This document shows positions 26,055 to 32,315 of a stretch of 64,000 nt of DNA, in pieces (the stretch's first letter is position 1; each line of letters opens with the position of its first letter). This stretch comes from an uncultured Pelagibacteraceae bacterium. GTDB taxonomy: Bacteria > Pseudomonadota > Alphaproteobacteria > Pelagibacterales > Pelagibacteraceae. Location of the stretch: the NCBI GenBank assembly GCA_902560815.1, contig CACENP010000001.1:49839-113838 (forward strand), given 5' to 3'. A program made the position numbers and the translations under genes. A model generated the notes under the pieces. That model was not told the origin of the DNA. It did not search any database and saw only the letters and a program-made list of their open reading frames with translations.

Positions 26055-26087
26055 TACTATATGGGGTTTATATACTAAATTTTGACA
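26055..26087 (-). promoter_or_regulatory. Sigma-32-like promoter motif 2 (sigma/defence operon)
   Basis: Read on the minus strand: TGTCAAA, 13 bases, ACCCCATATAGTA; identical spacing to the three other copies, and the 13-base -10 half is identical to copy 1. The -35 half overlaps the last codons of the orphan gene upstream. The only same-strand gene downstream is the sigma gene, 180 bases away. Confidence 0.65.
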
Positions 26088-26634
26088 TCTTTCCATTAGA
26101 AATAATAAATATTTTAGGAAAAACTAAATAAATACACTTACTTTTAGGTTTTTTATTAAAAAATAAGTAAGTCAAAATAACAGGTTTTCTACTCTTACTA
26201 GAATATCTAAAACATTGAAAAACATGTTTTTTGCTAATTCTTTTATATTTATTTGAGGATATTTTTAATTCTATACAGCAATTGTTAAATTTTTTGTTAT
26301 CAATTTTCACTGATTTTGAAAAGAAGTCTGGAAATATATAAATTGATTTTTTTCTTTTATTAAATTTGTAGGATTCCACATTTTCAAATTTTTTAATTCC
26401 CATTTTATAAAATAAATTAATACCAGTTTTTACAAGTATATTTATTGGATTAGCATTAAATTTAACTATATTCGAAGGCATGTGCTTGGTTCTCAAATAA
26501 TAAAGATCATTAGCATAATTTTGTGCAGCTGGAATTGAAAGTTTTTCTTTATGACTCATAAAAGAAAACCTGATTGCTTCCTCAATAGATTTTCCTCTTA
26601 TCATACAAGTTATAGATTTATTTAACATTCTCAT
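26068..26634 (-). CDS. Uncharacterised basic protein
   Basis: A 188 aa, strongly basic protein with no family that I recognise. The start is placed at the ATG at 26634 (MRMLNKSITCMIRGKS) because a promoter motif ends 2 bases before it; an extended start further upstream would read through that promoter. Visible features: a cysteine-bearing N-terminus, a YANDLYYLRTKHMPSN segment, repeated KxxKK clusters, and a hydrophobic C-terminal strand region (IYLVFPKIFIISNG). It is flanked on both sides by copies of the promoter motif, like a cassette. It may be a regulator or toxin of the island, but nothing shows this. Confidence 0.55.
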   Translation of the reverse strand: MRMLNKSITCMIRGKSIEEAIRFSFMSHKEKLSIPAAQNYANDLYYLRTKHMPSNIVKFNANPINILVKTGINLFYKMGIKKFENVESYKFNKRKKSIYIFPDFFSKSVKIDNKKFNNCCIELKISSNKYKRISKKHVFQCFRYSSKSRKPVILTYLFFNKKPKSKCIYLVFPKIFIISNGKMSKFSI

Positions 26635-26636
26635 AC

Positions 26637-26669
26637 TATTATATGGGGTCTTCTTATTAACATTTGCCA
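26637..26669 (-). promoter_or_regulatory. Sigma-32-like promoter motif 3 (orphan gene)
   Basis: Read on the minus strand: TGGCAAA, 13 bases, ACCCCATATAATA. It is followed after two bases by an ATG, so the transcript would be leaderless or nearly so. It is divergent to motif 4; the two -35 halves are 10 bases apart. Confidence 0.6.
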
Positions 26670-26679
26670 AACAAAAAAA

Positions 26680-26710
26680 TGACAAAAATTTTAAATATAA
26701 CCCCATAGTA
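26680..26710 (+). promoter_or_regulatory. Sigma-32-like promoter motif 4 (plus-strand operon)
   Basis: Plus strand: TGACAAA, 13 bases, ACCCCATAGTA. It is the only plus-strand copy and stands in front of the only plus-strand operon of the island, about 100 bases upstream of the first ATG. It supports reading these motifs as promoters, because orientation always follows the downstream gene. Confidence 0.6.
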
Positions 26711-26716
26711 TATATG

Positions 26717-26800
26717 GAAGCCACAAGCACAATATTCTTTCTGTATTGTCCTTTTGTTTGTTTTTTGTTTTAGTCATAACCTCCAAGTGCCTGTGGCTTC
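26717..26800 (+). promoter_or_regulatory. Hairpin-closed leader of the plus-strand operon
   Basis: GAAGCCACA at 26717-26725 pairs perfectly with TGTGGCTTC at 26792-26800, and the helix continues with GCAC (26727-26730) and GTGC (26787-26790) after one mismatch. It encloses about 56 pyrimidine-rich bases. The 3' arm ends 9 bases before the first ATG, where a ribosome must bind, so folding could control translation. No known riboswitch was recognised. Confidence 0.5.
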
Positions 26801-26809
26801 TAATAAATT

Positions 26810-26983
26810 ATGAAAAAAGAAAAATTTGATTTTGTTAGAATAGTTATTGAAAAAAAAGAAGCGAATGGAAACTTTGAAATCACCAATGCTTTTGAAGTTG
26901 ATATAGATACTTATGAAAAAGACATAGAAGGATCTAATCTTGAGAAATACATCAAAACTTTGCCTAGAAGGAAGCTTCACTAA
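26810..26983 (+). CDS. Small acidic uncharacterised protein
   Basis: A 57 aa ORF beginning MKKEKFDFVRIVIEKKEA and ending RRKLH. Its TAA stop overlaps the ATG of the next gene (TAATG), which argues for real, coupled translation. No membrane segment, no recognisable domain. It is the first gene after the hairpin leader. Some of the 26774-26980 stretch is also open on the opposite strand, but that frame has no supporting context. Confidence 0.55.
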   Translation: MKKEKFDFVRIVIEKKEANGNFEITNAFEVDIDTYEKDIEGSNLEKYIKTLPRRKLH

Positions 26984-27375
26984 TGGTTTATGGCTTGTTC
27001 AGAGATCCAGATAAAAAATATGGGAAGCTTGAAGAAATAGTCATAGATATAGAAAAATATTCCCACGAATTAGAATGGTCACATTGTTCAATTCAAAGCA
27101 TTATTTGGAATCTTGAAAATCCTAAAATTGATAAAGAAACATTAAATTTTTTTTTAAAGGAGTTAAGAGACAATATGAATAAAAGAGAGGAAGCTTATTC
27201 AAAATACTATTACCTTAAATATGAATGTTTAAGAAATGAACTATCTAAATTATTTATAATAACTACTGTAGATTTTTTCCTTGAAGAAATTGATAAATTA
27301 AAAAAACAAAAAGGATTAAATAATCTCTACTTAGAAGCTCGAGATAATAACTGGTTAAAAAGAAAATATGATTGA
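26983..27375 (+). CDS. Uncharacterised helical protein
   Basis: A 130 aa charged protein, probably all-helical (LEEIVIDIEKYSHELEWSHC, then KELRDNMNKREEAYSKYYYL). No recognised family. It overlaps the preceding small gene by 1 base and the next gene by 8 bases, so it is part of a four-gene operon. Cytoplasmic by the absence of hydrophobic segments. Confidence 0.55.
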   Translation: MVYGLFRDPDKKYGKLEEIVIDIEKYSHELEWSHCSIQSIIWNLENPKIDKETLNFFLKELRDNMNKREEAYSKYYYLKYECLRNELSKLFIITTVDFFLEEIDKLKKQKGLNNLYLEARDNNWLKRKYD

Positions 27376-27556
27376 TTACATTTTTTATTTATGTGTAGAT
27401 ATTCTTGCTTGGATAGCAAAAATTACCGGTACATCATATGAATTTATAAATATTCTAATTTTTATTATTGGATATCCATTATTTACTCTATTTCTAATAA
27501 TAATTATTTATTGGCAAAATAAAAAATTAAAAATTTATAAAAAAATTAAAAATTGA
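27368..27556 (+). CDS. Small membrane protein
   Basis: A 62 aa protein with two hydrophobic stretches (about 4-20 and 27-48, the second being INILIFIIGYPLFTLFLIII) and a lysine-rich C-terminal tail. Likely an inner-membrane protein of unknown role. It overlaps both neighbours (8 and 4 bases), consistent with translational coupling. Confidence 0.5.
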   Translation: MIDYIFYLCVDILAWIAKITGTSYEFINILIFIIGYPLFTLFLIIIIYWQNKKLKIYKKIKN

Positions 27557-28113
27557 CGCGTTTAATATTATTTTTTATTCTTCATTTACTAGTTTTTTCA
27601 ATATTAATTTTCACACATTCTAAGGCTGAAGAAGAATGGTCTATAGAAGAAATTGATGGTTATACTTATGCAGCTGTATCTGGTGAAATCCAGTATGGTG
27701 ATAAATTTGCTTTTATTTTAATGCCAGAAGATAATTGCAATAAAATTACAACAATGTTTTCTTTTTATACATGGAACGATCCTGGAGATTATCGTCAATT
27801 AATTGACAAACATATTCCAATTAAATTAAATAATATAGAAACTACAGCTGAAGTTATCAATATAATGCAGGTTTATGATGGACTAAAGGTGATCTTTACA
27901 TTGGGTGCTTATCCTATCAAAGACTACACATATATACTTTACAATCTTTACAAACACGAAAAAAAATATGAGATAGAAATTGTTGACGGAATAAATTTTA
28001 AAGCTAAAAAATATTTTGATATAAGAGTTAATAGATGGAAGTTAGAAAATTTGATTCCATCCATTGATAAGGCTATAAAAATTTGCAAAGAAATGGAGTT
28101 TAAAAATACCTAA
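27553..28113 (+). CDS. Secreted/periplasmic uncharacterised protein
   Basis: A 186 aa protein with an N-terminal signal peptide (hydrophobic 4-21, then HSKAEEE, cleavage likely after SKA). The mature part looks beta-rich with EEIDGYTYAAVSGEI and a pair of cysteines (in EDNCNK and KICKE) that could form a disulphide. The start is a TTG overlapping the stop of the membrane-protein gene; no in-frame ATG fits the signal peptide. It is the last gene of the operon. Resembles small periplasmic proteins of mobile or phage-derived cargo, but no family is recognised. Confidence 0.55.
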   Translation: MTRLILFFILHLLVFSILIFTHSKAEEEWSIEEIDGYTYAAVSGEIQYGDKFAFILMPEDNCNKITTMFSFYTWNDPGDYRQLIDKHIPIKLNNIETTAEVINIMQVYDGLKVIFTLGAYPIKDYTYILYNLYKHEKKYEIEIVDGINFKAKKYFDIRVNRWKLENLIPSIDKAIKICKEMEFKNT

Positions 28114-28236
28114 CCGCTCTAAGTATATACACATGCTTTGCTATAGAAATCTTTAAACATAATGATTTGGGAAATTATTTTACTAGGTTTTATACCTCTG
28201 TATATTTATAAAAAGTTTAAAAAGTTTATTAAAAGC

Positions 28237-28920
28237 TTATTTGATAAGCAAACTAATGATCTTTTTAATTCCTGGCTTTCTTAAAGATAACTTTGAAATA
28301 ATCAAACAAGCCTGTGACTTTAAAATTTCACCATCATTTAATACTCGAAGTTTATTTGCTACTAAAGTTTGACCACTCGAAGTTATATCAGAAATTAACT
28401 CAGCAGTTGACATAGCTGGCATTAGTTCTGTGGCACCTCTTGATTTTACTATAGAAAAGTTAGTTACACCTCTTGAATATAAATATTGGCGAGTAAGATT
28501 TGGATATTTGGTACCAATCCTGATTAATCTTTTGTTTTTTTTTCTAAATTCATCTGCAACTTCATCTAAATCCAAAGTTGTAAAAACATCAATAAATTCT
28601 ATCCTCACAGCTAAAACCAAATTTGCAAAGCCAAAATTTAATTTTTTTTCAACTTTAATATTTTTTTGAATATTTACTTCTGACTCTTTTAATAAATCAA
28701 ATCCACTTATTCCTATATCGAGTTTTCCAATAGCAATTTGTTCAATAATTTCTCTAGCATGCAAAAATAAAACTCTAATATTTGGTTGATCTTTGATTCT
28801 TCCTATTAATTCACGTTTATCATAATAAATTTTTAATTTTTTTTTTTTAAAAATTTTTTCAGATTCTTCTTTAAGACGACCCTTTGAAACAACTCCTATA
28901 TTTATCATCTCTTTATTCAT
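28237..28920 (-). CDS. hisG: ATP phosphoribosyltransferase catalytic subunit, short form
   Basis: First step of histidine synthesis. At 227 aa it is the short HisG type, which lacks the C-terminal regulatory domain and needs HisZ; hisZ is directly upstream with a 4-base overlap. Motifs are GVVSKGRLKEES at the N-terminus, LDIGISGFDLL, and the PRPP-binding SRGATELMPAMSTAELISDITSSG region (written here in parts: SRGATELMPAMS, then AELISDITSSG). The hisS-hisZ-hisG order forms one operon that may be controlled by the leader elements upstream of hisS. Confidence 0.93.
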   Translation of the reverse strand: MNKEMINIGVVSKGRLKEESEKIFKKKKLKIYYDKRELIGRIKDQPNIRVLFLHAREIIEQIAIGKLDIGISGFDLLKESEVNIQKNIKVEKKLNFGFANLVLAVRIEFIDVFTTLDLDEVADEFRKKNKRLIRIGTKYPNLTRQYLYSRGVTNFSIVKSRGATELMPAMSTAELISDITSSGQTLVANKLRVLNDGEILKSQACLIISKLSLRKPGIKKIISLLIK

Positions 28921-29966
28921 AAATTTATTGCAGCTCCTACTGCAGGTATTTTTTTTAATCCAAGGATTTTTGATGTTAAATCATTATATCTTCCACCAGC
29001 CACTAAAGTTTTAGCTGACTTTTTAAATTTCACTTCAATTGAAAAAATAAATGAACTATAATAATCTATATCCTTACCTCTTCCGTTGCTTGTTGAAAAT
29101 TTAAAATTAATACCTTTTTGTTTTAGATTTAAAATTGGAAAAAAATCTTTTCCTACATAAATATTTAAATTATATTTTTTATAAAATTTATTTAAATTTT
29201 TTGGAGCATCTTTAAGTGAACAGTTAATTTTTAAGAATTCTCTAATAATTTTTGCACTATACTTTCCTGTTTCAGCAATTCTAGGATCATTTATTTTTTT
29301 TTCAAATCTTTCAATTATTTCTCTGTAACTTCTACCTGCAATAATTTTATCATAATTTTCTTTTTTCATCTTAAGATAAGTTTTTTTATCTCCAGCAACC
29401 ACAATGGGGTCTATATCCGAATTGCTCTGTAATCTTTTTAAAAGTTCCGAGAAATATTTTTCATTCCAGTAAAACTTGAGTAATCTAGATTTCCAACGTT
29501 GTGGTATAGAAAGCTTTTTAATTAATAGCTCAAATAATTTGAAGTTCCCTATTTTTACAGTTGCTTTTTTAAAACCCAATTTTTTTATAATTTTAATCGA
29601 TGTATCTAAAATTTCTTTATCATCTTTATTTTCATCTTTAGATGAAAATATTTCCATTCCTATTTGTTTAACTATAACATTTTTTTTATTATAAGATTTT
29701 CTAAACGCACTCCCTGTATAAAAAACTTTTTCTTTAGTATTTGTGCTTTTTTGAACATATCTTAAAAGTGAAGATATGGAGAGATCTGGTGTTAAAGACA
29801 ATTCTTTGGTGTCAGAATTATAAAAAGAAAATAAATTTTTTCTAAAATTCTCTCCCGATCTTTGTAAAATATATTTTGTTTCTAATACTGGGTCTAATTC
29901 AATATTATTAAACCCTTTAGACTTTATCAACCTAAGGATTTTTTCAGATAAGTTTTTTGATTTCAT
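28917..29966 (-). CDS. hisZ: ATP phosphoribosyltransferase regulatory subunit
   Basis: HisRS paralogue of 349 aa without tRNA-charging activity; it binds histidine and activates short HisG. Class II synthetase-like features are visible: TPDLSISSLLRYVQ (motif 2-like region) and KTLVAGGRYNDLTSKILG near the C-terminus, which is the HisZ counterpart of the histidine-binding segment. It overlaps hisS by 23 bases and hisG by 4 bases. Confidence 0.9.
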   Translation of the reverse strand: MKSKNLSEKILRLIKSKGFNNIELDPVLETKYILQRSGENFRKNLFSFYNSDTKELSLTPDLSISSLLRYVQKSTNTKEKVFYTGSAFRKSYNKKNVIVKQIGMEIFSSKDENKDDKEILDTSIKIIKKLGFKKATVKIGNFKLFELLIKKLSIPQRWKSRLLKFYWNEKYFSELLKRLQSNSDIDPIVVAGDKKTYLKMKKENYDKIIAGRSYREIIERFEKKINDPRIAETGKYSAKIIREFLKINCSLKDAPKNLNKFYKKYNLNIYVGKDFFPILNLKQKGINFKFSTSNGRGKDIDYYSSFIFSIEVKFKKSAKTLVAGGRYNDLTSKILGLKKIPAVGAAINL

Positions 29967-31335
29967 TAACTAAGTTTTCTTTTTGAACTGTAATCTGATT
30001 ATTTCCCTTTTCGCCTTGAAGATTTTTCAAAGTAATTTTATTTTCCTTAAATTCGTTTTCTCCACATATTAATGCAATATTAAGTCTCCTGCGGTTTGCA
30101 TAATCTAATTGTTTGGAAAGTTTTTTATTAGTTTCTAAAAAAATTTCAGAATTAATTCCATTATTTCTTAGAATATTTAGTAACTCATAATATTTATCTA
30201 AATATTTTTCATCCATTATGCACACTAGTACTGGCTTTTGTTCATCAATTTCATTTTTGATTTTTTGAGAAAGGCACCAAACTAAACGAGAAATTCCAAT
30301 AGAGATTCCTGACCCAAGGAATGGATCACCTTTGAATTTAGTTACTAAATATTCACCACCACTACAAATTGATCCTGGTTCTACAACTTTCCCTTTTGGA
30401 TTTTTAACCTCATAATTTAAATTAGTTTCTACAATGAATCCTGAGTAAATATCTAATCCACGACATATTTTTGGATCAAACTTAACTAGATCTGCGTAAT
30501 CTCCATATTTTAAGATCTGAAATAAATCCTCAAGCTCTTTAATGCCTTCTCTAGTCAATGGATTATCAATTTTTTTTGATAGATCTTTTAAGTCTTTAAT
30601 CTTTAAAAAATCTATAATCTCTTTTGCTTGATTATCGCTTAAATTTGCACCTTTAGTTACAGCTCCACTAGCATCGCGTCTTTCTTTTTTTAATAAATCT
30701 TCAACACCTTTTAAACCAAACCCTTTTTTATCTACTTTATCAATGCTTTTTAAAACTTTCTTTTTTTGCTTGTCATCAACTATTTTAAGCTGATCCATTA
30801 AACCTTGTATGATTTTTCTATTGCTTACGCTGATTTTAAAGTCTGATTTTTTTAAACCGCAACTTATAAGAGTGCTTCCAATAACATTAATTAATTCCGA
30901 GTTAGCCTGCTTGATATCAAATTTACCAACAATATCGCAATCACATTGTTCAAATGATTTCCACCTACCATTTGAACTCTTCTCCCGTCTAAAAACTGTT
31001 CCCATTTGATATCTTTTATATGGATTAGGTAAATTCAAATATTGTTGTCTATAAAAACGTGCAAGTGGAACCGACAAATCATATCTTAATGAAATATCTT
31101 TACCATCATCTGTGAAGGAATAAATATCTGCCATTGGGTTATCTTCATCTTCTGCCAATGAATTTCCAATCATAGAGCTATATTCCATGGGACTCGTCTC
31201 AAGAGGACTAAAACCGAATTTAATAAAGTTCTTTTCAATTATTTTTAATAATTTTTTCTTTAAAATAAGATCTGATCCCCAGCTATCTTGAAAACCTCCG
31301 GGCAAACTTGGTGCTAATTTATTTTCTTTATTCAT
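29944..31335 (-). CDS. hisS: Histidyl-tRNA synthetase
   Basis: Class II synthetase, 463 aa from the ATG at 31335 (MNKENKLAPSLPGGFQDSWG). I choose this start because the longer frame would translate a tRNA-like element that ends 3 bases before it, while the family begins with the PxGFxD pattern here. Motif 2 has FRREKSSNGRWKSFEQCDCD, the histidine-specific motif reads GLDIYSGFIVE, and motif 3 GSGISIGISRL. The C-terminal anticodon-binding domain is complete. It is first in hisS-hisZ-hisG. Confidence 0.93.
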   Translation of the reverse strand: MNKENKLAPSLPGGFQDSWGSDLILKKKLLKIIEKNFIKFGFSPLETSPMEYSSMIGNSLAEDEDNPMADIYSFTDDGKDISLRYDLSVPLARFYRQQYLNLPNPYKRYQMGTVFRREKSSNGRWKSFEQCDCDIVGKFDIKQANSELINVIGSTLISCGLKKSDFKISVSNRKIIQGLMDQLKIVDDKQKKKVLKSIDKVDKKGFGLKGVEDLLKKERRDASGAVTKGANLSDNQAKEIIDFLKIKDLKDLSKKIDNPLTREGIKELEDLFQILKYGDYADLVKFDPKICRGLDIYSGFIVETNLNYEVKNPKGKVVEPGSICSGGEYLVTKFKGDPFLGSGISIGISRLVWCLSQKIKNEIDEQKPVLVCIMDEKYLDKYYELLNILRNNGINSEIFLETNKKLSKQLDYANRRRLNIALICGENEFKENKITLKNLQGEKGNNQITVQKENLVNEIKKLI

Positions 31336-31338
31336 GTT

Positions 31339-31412
31339 TGGTACAGTTTGAAGGTTCTGCCCCTTCGCCTGAATCTCCACAGGATTCCGTGCTACTATTA
31401 CACCAAAACTGC
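31339..31412 (-). ncRNA. tRNA-His-like structure in the hisS leader
   Basis: Minus-strand cloverleaf: acceptor GCAGTTT/AAACTGT, D stem GTGT/GCAC, anticodon stem GAATC/GATTC with loop CTGTGGA (anticodon GTG, histidine), T stem GAAGG/CCTTC, discriminator A and encoded CCA. A73 and no G-1 fit alphaproteobacterial tRNA-His. But the D loop (AATAGTA) lacks GG and the T loop (GGCAGAA) lacks TTC, so the usual elbow contact is missing. It ends 3 bases before the hisS ATG. I read it as a tRNA mimic for HisRS autoregulation, similar in principle to the E. coli thrS leader; an odd functional tRNA-His is the alternative. Confidence 0.65.
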
Positions 31413-31452
31413 TCCTTCTATTCTTTTATACTAAATGTGGATAAAATTAAAT

Positions 31453-31536
31453 TTATAATATGATTAAATTGCTAGCGTAGCCAGCATGGAAATGATGTCC
31501 GTGAGTTAAACTAAGTATTTTAATTTTTTTAATCAT
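31453..31536 (-). promoter_or_regulatory. Histidine-rich leader ORF / folded leader upstream of hisS
   Basis: A 27-codon ORF starting MIKKIKILSLT and continuing HGHHFHAGYAS: four histidines within six residues, upstream of hisS-hisZ-hisG. That is the hallmark of a his attenuation peptide. The same stretch also folds: ATGATTAAA at its start pairs over 9 bp with TTTAATCAT near its end, and inside lies GCTGGC-TAC-GCTAGC, a 6-bp hairpin. Ribosome stalling at the histidine codons could change this fold. No Shine-Dalgarno is evident and no clear T-tract terminator follows, so a purely RNA-based element is possible. Confidence 0.5.
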
Positions 31537-31579
31537 AGCAGATTTAATAACATTTAAAATTATAAATACAAGGAGAAAT

Positions 31580-31622
31580 TGTATAGGAATAGCTTAGATC
31601 AAAACTAAGAATACTCCTATAC
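31580..31622 (-). terminator. Hairpin after cspA
   Basis: Minus strand: TGTATAGGA pairs with TCCTATACA (9 bp) and, inside, CTTAG pairs with CTAAG around loop TTTTGAT. It lies 18 bases after the cspA stop. The following sequence is only moderately T-rich (ATTTCTCCTTG), so termination strength is uncertain; it could alternatively stabilise the cold-shock message. Confidence 0.5.
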
Positions 31623-31640
31623 AAATTTTATTGAATTAGA

Positions 31641-31850
31641 TTAGCTTGTCTTCTGTAGCTTGACCGCACTTGGGCCTTTATCACCATCTTCAACTTCAAA
31701 TGTTAATTCGTCACCTTCGTTTAAAAAACGTAAACCTGCTTCTCTAACTGCTGAAGCATGTACGAAAACATCTTTTTCCTTATCTTCTCGTTCAATGAAG
31801 CCATAACCCTTTTTTCCATTAAACCACTTTACTTTACCTTTTAGACTCAT
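31641..31850 (-). CDS. cspA: Cold-shock protein, CspA family
   Basis: Single cold-shock domain of 69 aa: [19 protein letters not shown] (RNP1 KGYGFI) and VFVHASAV (RNP2). It is a nucleic-acid chaperone that melts RNA structure. Normal length, monocistronic, with a 3' hairpin. The 5' leader contains the palindrome AAGCTAAAATTTAGCTT, perhaps part of its control. Confidence 0.95.
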   Translation of the reverse strand: MSLKGKVKWFNGKKGYGFIEREDKEKDVFVHASAVREAGLRFLNEGDELTFEVEDGDKGPSAVKLQKTS

Positions 31851-31966
31851 ATTACTCTTTCTTTAGTTGTTGTTTACTTAAGCTAAAATTTAGCTTGGAC
31901 AGTAGTTATTAGATTTTAAAATTTATTGCAAGGTTATTATTATTAAGAAATATATCCTTTTTGAGG

Positions 31967-32039
31967 TGGGTCCCCCTGGAAACGAACCAGGTCCTAACGC
32001 TTTTCAGGCGTTCGTGCGCACCAGCTACACCAGAGACCC
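31967..32039 (-). tRNA. tRNA-Phe (anticodon GAA)
   Basis: Cloverleaf on the minus strand: acceptor GGGTCTC with GGGACCC, anticodon stem AACGC/GCGTT with loop CTGAAAA (anticodon GAA), and T arm CCTGG-TTCGTTT-CCAGG. The discriminator is A; the CCA end is not encoded (the following bases are CCT). It sits between cspA and infA. Confidence 0.93.
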
Positions 32040-32044
32040 ATTTA

Positions 32045-32313
32045 TTAAAATCTAAAAATAATTCTTCCTTTAGTTAGATCGTACGGAGTAACTTCAACTG
32101 TAACATTATCTCCAATTTAACAAGAGTGACTAGCCCCCAACCCAAAAGAGTCAGGGGCTAGCCCCCTTGTAATACTCGAATTCTGTTTTTTCTCAGCTTG
32201 CCTGCTGTATGAGCTGTAATTATATGCCCATTTTCTAATTCGACTCTAAACATTGCGTTAGGTAATAAATCAATAACTTTACCTTTAAATTCAAGTGTAT
32301 CTTGTTTTGCCAA
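32045..32313 (-). CDS. infA: Translation initiation factor IF-1, interrupted by a 53-base hairpin insertion
   Basis: From a TTG start at 32313 the frame encodes [24 protein letters not shown] and [11 protein letters not shown], then GGG GGC TAG. Skipping 32112-32164 rejoins [20 protein letters not shown] and ends at TAA, giving 71 residues that align without gaps to E. coli IF-1 (72 aa). The insertion shifts frame (53 bases) and carries a stop, so neither readthrough nor simple frameshifting rescues it. IF-1 is essential and normally single copy, and the two coding parts show no decay, so the insertion must be handled at RNA or translation level unless another infA exists. It starts 2 bases after the hisD stop codon. 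Confidence 0.88.
32112..32164 (-). repeat. Hairpin insertion element copy 3 (in infA)
   Basis: Insertion of 53 bases in infA sense, between GG and A of a glycine codon. The order is GGG, CTAG, CCCC, TGA, CTC, loop TTTT, GGG, TT, GGGG(G), CTAG, T, CAC, then the tail TCTTGTTAAATTGG. CTAG pairs with CTAG and CCCC with GGGG. The tail CTTGT is complementary to ACAAG at the end of the upstream exon, which extends the basal helix. It shares CTAGCCCC at the 5' arm and GGGG-N-TAGTC at the 3' arm with the other copies. Confidence 0.82.
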
Positions 32314-32315
32314 AT

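Noticed and set aside
20733-26669. The ACTATATGGGGT repeats as direct target-site duplications or recombination sites flanking gene cassettes
   Set aside because: A fourth copy is inverted and always in promoter orientation to its gene, and a second conserved block sits at a fixed 13-base distance; a promoter explains all four better.
31336-31380. A longer hisS start (MEIQAKGQNLQ...)
   Set aside because: This extension would translate the 3' half of the tRNA-like element and has no similarity to HisRS N-termini.
17023-32164. The three hairpins as rho-independent terminators
   Set aside because: They lie inside coding regions whose reading continues perfectly after them, two of the three lack a T-tract, and all share extra conserved bases (CTAG, TAGTC) not needed for termination.
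17023-32164. The three interrupted genes as simple pseudogenes or assembly errors
   Set aside because: Both halves of each gene are free of other lesions, the insertions are related to each other, and removal restores exact family length in all three. Assembly error cannot be fully excluded without reads but would not create a consistent family.
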